Shown here: one piece after another, positions 9,200 to 18,169 of the stretch | How the letters are laid out: every line of letters starts with the position of its first letter | Position numbering within the stretch: the first letter of the stretch is position 1 | Origin: Methylocaldum sp002005105 | GTDB taxonomy: Bacteria; Pseudomonadota; Gammaproteobacteria; Methylococcales; Methylococcaceae | DNA length: 64,000 nt | Assembly (NCBI RefSeq): GCF_051027545.1 | Contig: NZ_CP194902.1 | Coordinates: 5,208,001-5,272,000 of the forward strand | Direction of reading: 5' to 3' | Position numbers and translations under genes: made by a program | Notes under the pieces: model-generated | Database searches by the model: none | What the model saw: the letters and a program-made list of their open reading frames with translations, nothing else | What the model was told of the DNA's origin: nothing

Positions 9200-11107
9200 A
9201 TGCAACGCTTTCACCAACAGAACTACAATTTCCTGACACAGCCCATGTCCTCCAGCAATCGGGAAGGTAGCGCCTTCCAATTTCAGGACCAGCGCGTGCG
9301 CAATGCCATCGTGTACAATCTGCCTTTCAGCAACGTGGATGTCTCTTTAGCTCCCCAGACCATGCTTTCCTTTATCCGCCGCTTGAAGCAGAGCTATGAA
9401 AGTGTCTCGAAGCACGTCCCGCCGGACGATGAGGCACGCTTCCTCGAATTGCGAAGAAACTTGCAATCCATAAGCTTCGGCGAGGCGGTACTGGAAAAGG
9501 GAGAATTGAATCGGTCGAGGAAGGATCATCCGCTACAGATTGCCGTTTTAGGCCCCACGCAAGCGGGAAAAAGCTCGGTCATCAACTGGCTGCTCGAGAA
9601 GAAGCTTGCCGAAGTCAGTCCGCTCGCCGGTTTTACCGTTCATCCGCAGGGGTTTTGCATCAATCTCCCGCCCGACCGCGTGGAATGGATCGACGGCTAT
9701 TTCCGGCAATACCAGCGCTGCCCTCGGGATGTGCTTCCGTCCGACCGCTACGACTGCTTCGCGCTACTGGAGACCGCAGCCGATGCGCGTCATGCCTTGA
9801 GCGGGTCCGTACTCTGGGATACGCCGGATTTCGATTCCGTCGATGCCGAAGAGTACCGGCAAGCCGTCCTGCGCGTGGCGGCCTTGGCCGACGTGGTCTT
9901 GCTAATATTGAGCAAGGACAAGTACGCCGACTTGTCGGTCTGGGAACTGATCGATCTATTGGAGCCGTTGTCTCAGCCGACCGTGATCTGCTTGAATAAA
10001 ATCGAGAAAACGTCCTACCAGACTTTGGTCGGATCGCTCCAAGAGAAGTGGCGAAACGCCCGGCGGGACCCGCCTCCGCCCATCATTACCGTCCCTTATC
10101 TGGAAAACATTCAGGTCGACGACTTTGCCCTGCTGCACAGCGAGCGCACACAACTTCTCGGCGCCGTAGATCGGGCGATCCGGGAAGTCCGTCGCGAGCG
10201 GCACGCGAAGAATGCGAAGCATTTTGTCCAGGTTCATTGGCGCGACTGGCTGGCGCCGGTCAAGGCCGAGCACAGCCTCAAGACCGAATGGCACAGCTTG
10301 GTCGATGAGGCCGTCCGCGACAGCCTGAATCTTTACAAGCGGGATTATCTCAACCATCCCCACCATTACGAGACATTCCAGCGAGCGCTGGCAGAACTCC
10401 TGACGCTGCTGGAAATTCCAGGCCTCGCGGGCACGCTGCTCACGGCACGCAAGATCGTGACCTGGCCGGTGCGGCAGATCGTAAAACTCGGCCAGGCCGT
10501 CGGCGGCCGCCGCCAGCAGAGCATCAGCGGCGAGGCTGCGATCCTGCACCAAGCCGCCGAACACCTGTTCATACGCATCAGCGAAACCATTCTTCTGAAA
10601 CGCGACGACGATCCGTCCCGGCAAGCCTGGTGGAAAGAGATGGCAGGACTGCTCAGAACCACGAGACCGGTCCTGACGAACCGCTACGAATTGGCTGTCG
10701 ACCAATATATTCGGGCGTTTCAACCGGAGATCGAGAAAACCGCGCACAGTCTGTACGATCGCCTGCGGGAACATCCCGCAGTCTTGAATGGCCTCAGGGC
10801 CACCCGCGTCACCACCGACGCTGCAGCACTGGCCGTGGCCCTGCATACCGGCGGCATCGGCGTGCAGGATTTCATCATCGCACCGGCCATGCTCTCGCTG
10901 ACGACCATGCTCGCCGAGAGCGCGCTGGGGCGTTACATGAGCAAAGCGGCGGCCGACCTCAAGCAGAAGCAGTTCAAAGCCGTGGAAGCATTATTCGACA
11001 GAACCGTTCATGCCTATTTGAACGGTCTACCGGGGCAGATGGACACCTCCCGTCAGTTCAACATTTCCCCCGAGGCCATCGAGTCGGCCGAAGCGCAACT
11101 GGTTTAA
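9200..11107 (+). CDS. Large P-loop GTPase, first of a pair
   Basis: About 635 residues. An N-terminal extension of about 110 residues precedes a GTPase domain with G1 GPTQAGKSS near residues 118-126, a G3-like WDTPDFDS and a G4 NKIE. It is therefore a TRAFAC-type GTPase related to Era/dynamin-like proteins, but I cannot name the family. The C-terminal half is mostly helical, with a weakly hydrophobic segment (GGIGVQDFIIAPAMLSLTTM) that may touch the membrane. The next gene, starting 3 bp downstream, is another GTPase, so the two are very likely coupled and may work as a heteromer. The start is uncertain: GTG 9194, ATG 9200 and ATG 9245 are all in frame. Confidence 0.75.
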   Translation: MQRFHQQNYNFLTQPMSSSNREGSAFQFQDQRVRNAIVYNLPFSNVDVSLAPQTMLSFIRRLKQSYESVSKHVPPDDEARFLELRRNLQSISFGEAVLEKGELNRSRKDHPLQIAVLGPTQAGKSSVINWLLEKKLAEVSPLAGFTVHPQGFCINLPPDRVEWIDGYFRQYQRCPRDVLPSDRYDCFALLETAADARHALSGSVLWDTPDFDSVDAEEYRQAVLRVAALADVVLLILSKDKYADLSVWELIDLLEPLSQPTVICLNKIEKTSYQTLVGSLQEKWRNARRDPPPPIITVPYLENIQVDDFALLHSERTQLLGAVDRAIREVRRERHAKNAKHFVQVHWRDWLAPVKAEHSLKTEWHSLVDEAVRDSLNLYKRDYLNHPHHYETFQRALAELLTLLEIPGLAGTLLTARKIVTWPVRQIVKLGQAVGGRRQQSISGEAAILHQAAEHLFIRISETILLKRDDDPSRQAWWKEMAGLLRTTRPVLTNRYELAVDQYIRAFQPEIEKTAHSLYDRLREHPAVLNGLRATRVTTDAAALAVALHTGGIGVQDFIIAPAMLSLTTMLAESALGRYMSKAAADLKQKQFKAVEALFDRTVHAYLNGLPGQMDTSRQFNISPEAIESAEAQLV

Positions 11108-11110
11108 GCC

Positions 11111-12790
11111 ATGCAAATACCCTTCGAACAACTGCTGACGACTGCAAAGGGCTGGGCGGAAAAAGCCCAAGCCGAAGGATGGCTCACGTCAGGGGACATC
11201 CACGCCCTAAACGAAGTGGACATCGGAACGCCGGCGGCCCTGTTCGAAGCCGGCGCACACCGCCCCTTGGTTGCGGCTTTTTTCGGCGGGACCGGCGTGG
11301 GCAAGAGCACCCTGCTGAACCGGCTTGCCGGCCAGGGTATCGCCCGAACCGGCGTCGAGCGCCCTACTTCTAGGGAGGTGTCCCTTTATCTCCACGATTC
11401 GGTGAAAATCCAACACCTCCCGAAGAACTTTCCCATCGACCGGGTGCGCACGGCCTATCACCACGACGACCGGCGCCGGCAAATCCTCTGGATCGACATG
11501 CCCGACATCGACAGCATCGAACAGAGCAACCGGGAACTCGTGCTGGACTGGCTGCCTCACATCGATGTTTTGATTTACGTGGTCAGCCCCGAGCGCTATC
11601 GCGACGATAAAGGCTGGCGCCTGCTGCAGGCCCACGGCGGCGAGCACGCCTGGCTGTTCGTCATGAACCAGTGGGACCACGGCCACCCCGCTCAGATCGA
11701 AGATTTCGCTAAACTGCTGACCAAGGCCGGTTTCAGGAATCCCATCTTGCTCCGAACCGACAGCCGCGAAATCGAAGGAGAGCGAAAACCCGACGATTTC
11801 GAGACTTTGCAGGCCATCCTCCAGGACATGGCCGACCGCCATGTCATCCATCAGTTGGAGATGCGGGCGGAAACCTTGCGCCTCGATGCGCTTCGGGACG
11901 CTTTGCACGATTGTCTCGAAAAACTCGGCAACCGCGACGGTTACGCCGGCCTGGAACCGAATTGGTCCGGGATCTGGCAGGAAATGCACGATGATTTGAT
12001 GAAGGGCTTGGAATGGCCGATCCAAGAGGTCTCCCGCGCGTTCGTCACCCATGAAACCAGCTTGCTCCGCCGGCGCATCGATTTGACCAAATCTCCCGAC
12101 GAGAAACCCCGATCCGAAAAAGCGCCGCCCGAATCGATCTTGTGGGATGACTGGGCGGAAAGTCGGTATCGGGACGCGCTGGATCATTTGATTGTCGAAG
12201 CCGGCGAACGGGGACTTGCCGTGGTCCCGCTCAAGACGCGGCTGGACCAGTTGGCGGGCGGAGTGGGCCGCACCGTTCTCTCGGAGGGGCAGCGGTCGCT
12301 GCGGCTGGCATTGGCCAATCCGGGAAACGCGCTGCAACGTTTCTTCCTGAAACTTTCCGGCTTCCTGACGGTTTTCCTACCGCTGATCGCGATCGGATGG
12401 GTTTCCTACCAAGTCGTCAAAGGCTATTACGAAAGCGCGCTTTACCACCTGGGCTATCTGGGAACCGATTTCGCGATACACAGCGTATTGCTCATCGCCC
12501 TGTCCTGGCTGCTGCCCTATTTTCTTTATCGAAAGCTGAAGCCCTCGGCCGAACGCACCGCGATCAAGGGACTGAGAGACGGCATCGGGCTGGCTTTGGA
12601 TCTGAGCGGCGATAGGGTGACGGAACTGCTCCGGGAGATGGAGCAAGAACGTCAGGCCTTGATGGAAGAAGGCCGCCGGATCGCCAGCCTTTCATCGCCA
12701 ACCCAAGCTCCCGAAGCCGTTCAGGGTTCGAAACTGCTGGAACGGGTTCTCCCGGCGTCCGTCCGAAAGCGCCAGAAGACCGTCGGCTAG
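11111..12790 (+). CDS. Membrane-anchored P-loop GTPase, second of a pair
   Basis: 559 residues. The GTPase domain has G1 GGTGVGKST (residues 59-67), a G3-like DMPDIDS and a G4 NQWD. A helical middle region is followed by two strongly hydrophobic segments (FLTVFLPLIAIGWVSYQVV and HSVLLIALSWLLPYFLY, roughly residues 417-475), then a cytoplasmic tail. The layout of GTPase head plus paired C-terminal membrane helices resembles bacterial dynamin-like or YcjX/DUF697-like proteins, though I cannot assign it to either. It starts 3 bp after the preceding GTPase gene, and the shared order implies one transcript. A role in membrane shape, division or stress is possible but is inference only. Confidence 0.75.
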   Translation: MQIPFEQLLTTAKGWAEKAQAEGWLTSGDIHALNEVDIGTPAALFEAGAHRPLVAAFFGGTGVGKSTLLNRLAGQGIARTGVERPTSREVSLYLHDSVKIQHLPKNFPIDRVRTAYHHDDRRRQILWIDMPDIDSIEQSNRELVLDWLPHIDVLIYVVSPERYRDDKGWRLLQAHGGEHAWLFVMNQWDHGHPAQIEDFAKLLTKAGFRNPILLRTDSREIEGERKPDDFETLQAILQDMADRHVIHQLEMRAETLRLDALRDALHDCLEKLGNRDGYAGLEPNWSGIWQEMHDDLMKGLEWPIQEVSRAFVTHETSLLRRRIDLTKSPDEKPRSEKAPPESILWDDWAESRYRDALDHLIVEAGERGLAVVPLKTRLDQLAGGVGRTVLSEGQRSLRLALANPGNALQRFFLKLSGFLTVFLPLIAIGWVSYQVVKGYYESALYHLGYLGTDFAIHSVLLIALSWLLPYFLYRKLKPSAERTAIKGLRDGIGLALDLSGDRVTELLREMEQERQALMEEGRRIASLSSPTQAPEAVQGSKLLERVLPASVRKRQKTVG

Positions 12791-12832
12791 AACGTTGTTC
12801 ATCAAGGTTTAGCAGTGTGGATCGGGAAGGTT

Positions 12833-12944
12833 GTAGGTCGGCAATCCGTTGCCGACGACCCGTCATGTTTCCCGCCTCGTCATGTCGGGAAAGGATTCCC
12901 GACCTACTACAGCTAACTCGTAGGTCGACAGTCCTTTGCCGACG
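12833..12944. repeat. Cluster of three REP-like palindromes
   Basis: Three units lie at 12833-12857, 12884-12907 (inverted) and 12920-12944. The middle one has GTCGGGAA pairing with TTCCCGAC where the others have GTCGGCAA with TTGCCGAC, so the stem is preserved through a paired change. The cluster sits between the convergent GTPase and rubredoxin genes. Confidence 0.8.
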
Positions 12945-12965
12945 AAGTGCCCGAGTTCGCCCGGC

Positions 12966-13136
12966 TTACTCCATGGCATCGAAGTAACTTTTGTCCACCC
13001 CGCATTCGGGACATACCCAGTCGTCCGGAATGTCTTCCCAACGCGTGCCGGGCGCGATGCCGGAATCGGGATCGCCCAGTTCCTCGTCGTAAACATAACC
13101 GCAAGCGGAACAAATGAACTTTCGATATTGGGACAT
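12966..13136 (-). CDS. Rubredoxin
   Basis: A 56-residue one-iron electron carrier of the cytoplasm. The iron ligands are Cys9 and Cys12 (CSACG) and Cys42 and Cys45 (CPECG), with the conserved aromatic and Asp-Pro-Asp segment (GDPDSGIAPGTRWEDIPDDW) between them. Length and spacing are those of a classical rubredoxin. I chose the ATG at 13136 (MSQYRKF) because GGAG lies nine bases upstream; an ATG at 13151 would add five residues. It stands alone, upstream of the repeat cluster and downstream of trxB on the same strand, about 100 bp apart, so it may share in redox functions, but no specific partner is evident. Confidence 0.95.
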   Translation of the reverse strand: MSQYRKFICSACGYVYDEELGDPDSGIAPGTRWEDIPDDWVCPECGVDKSYFDAME

Positions 13137-13238
13137 GGATAACGGCTCCATTAATTGATCTTCTTATTCGAGCAATCCTGCGGGCAGCCGACGTGTCCGG
13201 CCGCTCGCATTTTTTTCAAGAGTTAAGCGAGACGGCGA

Positions 13239-14198
13239 TCAGCCGCCTCCGATACCGTCCAGGTATTTCTCGGCATCCAGCGCCGCCATGCATCCCGAAC
13301 CGGCAGACGTGACCGCCTGGCGGTAAACGGGATCGGCTACATCGCCAGCGGCGAATACGCCCGGCACGCTGGTCGCCGTCGCATTGCCTTCGAGTCCGCT
13401 CTTCACGATGATGTAACCGTCGCGCATCTCCAATTGCCCGGCGAATATTTCGGTGTTAGGCGTATGGCCGATTGCGACGAAGACACCATCCAGCCTCAAA
13501 TCCTTGGTCGAGCCGTCCTGTGCGCTCTTGATGCGCAACCCGGTGACGCCCGAGTCGTCGCCCAGCACTTCGTCCACCACATGATTCCATTCGATGGTCA
13601 CGTTGCCGGATCGCGCACGTTCCAGCAATTTTTCCGAAAGAATCTTTTCCGATCTAAACTTATCGCGCCGATGCACGACGGTGACGTGGGATGCGATGTT
13701 GGCGAGATAAAGGGCCTCTTCCACCGCCGTATTTCCGCCGCCGATGACCGCCACGGGCTTGTTCCGATAGAAAAATCCGTCGCAGGTCGCACACGCCGAT
13801 ACGCCTCTGCCCTTGAACGCTTCCTCCGACGGCAGGCCCAGATAGCGGGCGGAAGCACCCGTGGCGATGATCAGGGCATCGCAAGTATATACGCCGGAAT
13901 CGCCGCTCAGCCGGAACGGCCTGGACGACAGATCGGCCGTATGAATGTGATCGAAGATGATTTCGGTCTCGAAGCGTTCGGCGTGACGGCGCATGCGCTC
14001 CATGAGATCGGGCCCTAGCAGTCCCTCGGGGTCGCCGGGCCAATTGTCCACCTCCGTGGTCGTGGTCAATTGTCCGCCCATTTGGATACCGGTGACGAGG
14101 ACCGGGTTCAGATTGGCGCGCGCCGCATATATGGCGGCGCTGTATCCAGCCGGACCGGATCCCAAGATCAACAACCGGCAATGTCTTTGTTCGGTCAT
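13239..14198 (-). CDS. trxB: Thioredoxin-disulfide reductase
   Basis: A 319-residue flavoenzyme that reduces thioredoxin with NADPH in the cytoplasm. The FAD-binding GSGPAGYSAAIYAARANL motif is at the N-terminus. The redox-active CATC motif sits in VSACATCDGFF. The NADPH-binding GGGNTAVEEALYL and the C-terminal FAD motif GVFAAGDVADPVYRQ follow. Length matches the low-molecular-weight TrxB type. The ATG at 14198 (MTEQRHC) follows a GAGGAGC ribosome site; in-frame codons further upstream are less likely. It diverges from ftsK across about 85 bp, the same neighbour arrangement seen in many Gammaproteobacteria. Confidence 0.97.
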   Translation of the reverse strand: MTEQRHCRLLILGSGPAGYSAAIYAARANLNPVLVTGIQMGGQLTTTTEVDNWPGDPEGLLGPDLMERMRRHAERFETEIIFDHIHTADLSSRPFRLSGDSGVYTCDALIIATGASARYLGLPSEEAFKGRGVSACATCDGFFYRNKPVAVIGGGNTAVEEALYLANIASHVTVVHRRDKFRSEKILSEKLLERARSGNVTIEWNHVVDEVLGDDSGVTGLRIKSAQDGSTKDLRLDGVFVAIGHTPNTEIFAGQLEMRDGYIIVKSGLEGNATATSVPGVFAAGDVADPVYRQAVTSAGSGCMAALDAEKYLDGIGGG

Positions 14199-14282
14199 GT
14201 GCTCCTCGGTTGGGTTATCGCAACAACAAAATACCAAGTATGACGATAAGTTTTTGGGGCGTAAACCCCGGCTCTTGATTAA

Positions 14283-16685
14283 ATGACGCCGATTTTGAAC
14301 AATACCCCGGTCATTTATTTATTTGATTTGGTGAGAATTTTGTCGCAGTTTTACAAAAAGCTCACGATCGGTCAGGATCTGGGCTCGGTACTGGTCAGAG
14401 GGCTGCGCGAAGCAGCCTTTTTGATTTACCTGGCTATTTCGTTGTTTTTCCTGATCTCCCTGATGACTTTCGACTCGAGTGATCCGGGCTGGTCGCATAC
14501 CGGCACGGGCCATCCCATCGCCAACGGCGGCGGCGCGGTCGGGGCCTGGCTCGCGGATTTCTCCCTTTCCCTGTTCGGAATACCGGCTTTCCTGTTTCCT
14601 TTTTTGCTGTCCGGTTACGGCTACGCTATCTACAAAGGCCCCGCCTCGAAAGAACCCTCCGGCGCCGCGAACTACCTGTTTCGCTGGTTCGGTTTCGGGA
14701 CCGCGATGGCGGCAGGCTCCGCTTTGGCCGATATTCACGTACTGCGTCTGCCGTTTCCTCTTCCCGTGACCAGCGGCGGCATCCTGGGCCAGGAAGCGGC
14801 CGGACTATTGACCGGCGCGTTCGGCACGACCGGCGCCACCATATTGCTCATCTCGTTTTTTCTGGCAGGCGTATCGCTTTATACCAGCCTTTCCTGGCTG
14901 GGCTTGCTGGACGCGGTGGGGAAAGGCGGCTTGATGGTCGCCAACGGCTTTTTCGCCGCGTTCCGAGCGCTTGCCGGAACATTCCGACCGGAACGGCAGC
15001 GCGAAGAAAGCGAGCCTCGGATCGACGCACCGAGAGATAAGGTCAAGCCCAAGCGAATCGAGCCCACGGTCAAACGCAAACCTCAGCCCCCGGAAGTCAA
15101 AGACACCAAAGAGCCCAAGGAACCCAGGGAACCGTTCCGGTTCCGAAAAGCTGCGAAGCCGGTTAGCACGCCTTTGCCGAACGAGGGCGAACTGCCTCCG
15201 CTCGATTTGCTCAACAATGTCGCTCCGAAGGTCAGGGGCTACTCCGACGCGGCGCTGGAGGAAATGTCCCAACTGGTGGAGACGATCCTCGCGGATTTCG
15301 GCGTGGAGGTCCAGGTCACCGAGGTCCATCCCGGCCCCGTCATCACGCGATTCGAAATCCAGCCGGCGGCCGGCGTCAAGGTGAGCCGGATCAGCGGACT
15401 GGCGAAAGACCTGGCGCGGGCCTTGTCCGTCACCAGCGTCCGGGTGGTGGAAATCATTCCCGGCAAATCCGTGATCGGCCTCGAAATCCCCAACGAGGAG
15501 CGCGAAACCGTACTGCTCCATTCGGTGCTTTCGTCCGAACCTTACCAGCACTCCGGCTCGCCCCTGACCCTGGTTCTCGGAAAGGACATCAGCGGCCAGC
15601 CGGTGGTGGCGAATCTGGCCCGCATGCCTCACCTTCTGGTGGCCGGCACCACCGGCTCCGGCAAATCGGTCGCCGTCAACGTCATGATCCTCAGCATGCT
15701 GTTCAAGGCACGGCCGGACGAGATCCGCCTGATCATGATCGATCCCAAGATGCTGGAACTCTCGGTGTACGAGGGCATTCCCCATCTATTGACGCCGGTG
15801 GTGACCGACATGAAGGAAGCCGCCAACGCCCTGCGCTGGTGCGTGGCGGAAATGGAGCGGCGATACAAGCTGATGTCCATGCTCGGCGTCCGCAATCTCG
15901 CGGGGTTCAATCAAAAGGTCACCGAGGCCATCGAATCCGGTCAACCGATTCGCGATCCCATGTGGTCCGCCGACCAAGCCTTGGAGGGCGAAGAGCCCCC
16001 TACCCTAACGCCCCTGCCCTATGTCGTCATCGTCATCGACGAACTGGCGGACATGATGATGATCGTGGGCAAGAAGGTCGAGGAACTGATCGCCCGCCTG
16101 GCGCAGAAGGCGCGCGCCGCCGGACTGCATCTGATTCTGGCCACCCAGCGGCCTTCCGTGGACGTCCTCACCGGCCTGATCAAGGCCAACATCCCGACCC
16201 GTATCGCCTTCCAGGTGTCGTCGCGCATCGATTCGCGCACCATCATCGACCAGGGCGGCGCCGAGGCCTTGCTCGGCAACGGCGACATGCTCTACCTGCC
16301 TCCCGGCACCGGACTGCCGATGCGGGCGCACGGCGCCTTCGTGTCCGACCAGGAAGTGCATAATGTCGTCGAGTTCCTGAAACGGACCGGGCGCGCCAAT
16401 TACATCGACGAGATTACCCGCTTCTCCGAGGATGGCGGCGATTTTTCCGGTGCAAAGTCCCCCGGCGGCGGAGACGGAGAAGAGCTGGATGCGCTGTACG
16501 ACGAAGCCGTGCGCTTCGTCACCGAATCGCGCAAGGCGTCCATCTCCAGCGTCCAGCGCCGGTTCAAGGTGGGCTACAACCGCGCGGCCCGGATGATCGA
16601 GGACATGGAGAAGGCCGGCGTCGTAGGTCCCGCCGAAACCAACGGAAGCCGCGAGGTTTTGGCTCCGCCGCCGCCCGACGTCTGA
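14283..16685 (+). CDS. ftsK: DNA translocase FtsK
   Basis: An 800-residue chromosome-dimer and septum DNA pump. The N-terminal part has about four membrane helices (from FLIYLAISLFFLISLMTF to ATILLISFFLAGVSLYTSL). A charged linker of roughly 100 residues rich in Lys, Pro and Glu follows. The motor domain has Walker A (VAGTTGSGKSVAVNV, about residues 452-466) and Walker B (YVVIVIDELADMMM). The C-terminal gamma domain is a winged helix that reads KOPS sites (SISSVQRRFKVGYNRAARMI). The linker is much shorter than in Escherichia coli FtsK, so this is the compact SpoIIIE/SftA-like length. The ribosome site is weak and the start is not certain. Confidence 0.96.
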   Translation: MTPILNNTPVIYLFDLVRILSQFYKKLTIGQDLGSVLVRGLREAAFLIYLAISLFFLISLMTFDSSDPGWSHTGTGHPIANGGGAVGAWLADFSLSLFGIPAFLFPFLLSGYGYAIYKGPASKEPSGAANYLFRWFGFGTAMAAGSALADIHVLRLPFPLPVTSGGILGQEAAGLLTGAFGTTGATILLISFFLAGVSLYTSLSWLGLLDAVGKGGLMVANGFFAAFRALAGTFRPERQREESEPRIDAPRDKVKPKRIEPTVKRKPQPPEVKDTKEPKEPREPFRFRKAAKPVSTPLPNEGELPPLDLLNNVAPKVRGYSDAALEEMSQLVETILADFGVEVQVTEVHPGPVITRFEIQPAAGVKVSRISGLAKDLARALSVTSVRVVEIIPGKSVIGLEIPNEERETVLLHSVLSSEPYQHSGSPLTLVLGKDISGQPVVANLARMPHLLVAGTTGSGKSVAVNVMILSMLFKARPDEIRLIMIDPKMLELSVYEGIPHLLTPVVTDMKEAANALRWCVAEMERRYKLMSMLGVRNLAGFNQKVTEAIESGQPIRDPMWSADQALEGEEPPTLTPLPYVVIVIDELADMMMIVGKKVEELIARLAQKARAAGLHLILATQRPSVDVLTGLIKANIPTRIAFQVSSRIDSRTIIDQGGAEALLGNGDMLYLPPGTGLPMRAHGAFVSDQEVHNVVEFLKRTGRANYIDEITRFSEDGGDFSGAKSPGGGDGEELDALYDEAVRFVTESRKASISSVQRRFKVGYNRAARMIEDMEKAGVVGPAETNGSREVLAPPPPDV

Positions 16686-16725
16686 GCACCTCGCCGAAGC
16701 CAGAGTTCCGATGCATGTATCAGAT

Positions 16726-16925
16726 GTAGGGTGGGTTAGGCGCGCGCAGCCATCAACCATGCCGTCGCTGCTGGATTCTCTGCGCGCCGTAACCCACCGG
16801 GCAAGGCCGCGGAACCGGTGGGTTTCGGCGCGCGGAAACACCAAAGGAACTTTCCAGAGTCGGTGCGATGCGCGCCTAACCCACCATCGATGGGTTTCGC
16901 TTCGCTCTACCCATCCTACGATACT
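16726..16925. repeat. Intergenic repeat of the GTAGGGTGGGTTAGGCGCGC type
   Basis: Nested inverted copies of GGTGGGTTAGGCGCGC / GCGCGCCTAACCCACC and GCGCGCCGTAACCCACC fill this stretch and end in a module CGATGGGTTTCGCTTCGCTC followed by TACCCATCCTAC. The same terminal module recurs at 24937-24969, and the GGTGGGTTAGG part recurs at about 53.44 and 53.7-53.8 kb. Open frames across it are repeat-encoded and not reliable. Confidence 0.75.
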
Positions 16926-16937
16926 TACGTTTTGTTA

Positions 16938-18164
16938 TTGAACTACCTCTGGGTCGGCTTTTTCATGGCGGCCTTCGTTTCCGGACTGGCCCGGTGGCTA
17001 TGGTTGGGCGATGCCGAGATTTTCGCCCGGCTGATGCAAGCGGTGTTCGACAGCGCCAAGGCGGCTTTCGAAATTTCCTTGGGATTGACCGGCGCCTTGG
17101 CGTTTTGGCTGGGAATTCTCCGGGTCGGCGAGCGCGGCGGCTTTCTCAGGCTGCTTACCCGTGGGCTGACGCCTTTGCTCCGCCGCCTGATGCCGCAGGT
17201 TCCGCCGGATCATCCGGCCATGGGGGCGGTAGTGATGAATCTCTCGGCGAACGTGCTGGGCCTCGACAACGCCGCCACGCCGCTGGGCATCAAGGCCATG
17301 CAGGAGCTGCAAAGCCTGAACCCAAAGCCGGACACCGCCAGCGACGCCCAGATCCTGTTCTTCGTGATCAATGCGTCGTCCATTACCTTGTTTCCGGTGT
17401 CGATTCTGGTGTTCAGGGCGCAGATGGGCGCGGCTCATCCGGCGGATGTCGTGGTTCCCATCCTGATGGCGACCTTCTGCTCCACGTTCGTGGGCTTCGC
17501 GAGCGTCGCCCTGCGGCAGCACATCGGTCTTCGCGATCCGGTCGTCCTGGCTTATTTCGGCGGATTCGCTCTGGCGGTAGCCGGCCTGGCGCTCTATTTC
17601 GGCGGCCTGGCTCAGGACGAGATGCAGCGGAACTCGGCGGCTTTCAGCAATTTGCTGCTGTTCTCGCTGATAGCCATGTTCCTGGCCGGCGCGGTTCGCC
17701 AGCGGATCAACGCTTACGAAGCCTTCGTCGAAGGCGCCAAGGAAGGGTTTCACACGGCGATCGCCATCCTGCCCTATCTGGTGGCGATGCTGGTAGCCAT
17801 CGGCGTATTGCGGGCGAGCGGGCTCCTGGAAGCGATCATGTCCGGAATACGTTTTCTTTGCGATGCCGTCCAGATCGACGCGCGCTTCGTCGACGCCCTG
17901 CCGACCGCGCTGATCAAGCCGTTCAGCGGCAGCGGGGCGCGCGCGATGATGCTGGACAGCATGCGCGCCTACGGCGTCGATTCCTTTTCGGCACGACTCG
18001 CCACCATCATTCAGGGCAGCACCGAGACGACTTTTTACGTGCTGGCGGTGTATTTCGGAGCGGTCGGTGTCAAAAACGTGAGATATGCAGTAGGCTGCGG
18101 GCTTCTGGCGGATATGGCCGGGGTGCTTGCGGCCATTGCGGTTACCTATCGATTTTTTGGTTAA
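16938..18164 (+). CDS. Nucleoside-recognition-domain membrane protein (fused SpmA/SpmB-like)
   Basis: About 408 residues and very hydrophobic, with around ten membrane helices. Two related halves each carry the Gate/nucleoside recognition pattern. The first contains NLSANVLGLDNAATPLGIKA and FFVINASSITLFPVS, the second ALIKPFSGSGARAMMLD and STETTFYVLAVYFG. This matches spore maturation proteins A and B joined in one chain, a form common in non-sporulating Gram-negative bacteria; its substrate is unknown. In-frame ATG codons at 16818 and 16890 fall inside the upstream intergenic repeat, so I prefer the TTG at 16938 (LNYLWVGFF), without a clear ribosome site. mtaB follows 5 bp downstream. Confidence 0.8.
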   Translation: MNYLWVGFFMAAFVSGLARWLWLGDAEIFARLMQAVFDSAKAAFEISLGLTGALAFWLGILRVGERGGFLRLLTRGLTPLLRRLMPQVPPDHPAMGAVVMNLSANVLGLDNAATPLGIKAMQELQSLNPKPDTASDAQILFFVINASSITLFPVSILVFRAQMGAAHPADVVVPILMATFCSTFVGFASVALRQHIGLRDPVVLAYFGGFALAVAGLALYFGGLAQDEMQRNSAAFSNLLLFSLIAMFLAGAVRQRINAYEAFVEGAKEGFHTAIAILPYLVAMLVAIGVLRASGLLEAIMSGIRFLCDAVQIDARFVDALPTALIKPFSGSGARAMMLDSMRAYGVDSFSARLATIIQGSTETTFYVLAVYFGAVGVKNVRYAVGCGLLADMAGVLAAIAVTYRFFG

Positions 18165-18169
18165 GAACA

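Noticed and set aside
8855..9280. Open frames within the 372-bp element at 8.8-9.2 kb
   Set aside because: They consist of hairpin repeat sequence and run into the GTPase gene on the wrong strand, with no ribosome site.
16818..16937. A longer N-terminus for the SpmA/SpmB-like protein
   Set aside because: The extra 40 codons are encoded by the intergenic repeat and precede the conserved first membrane helix.
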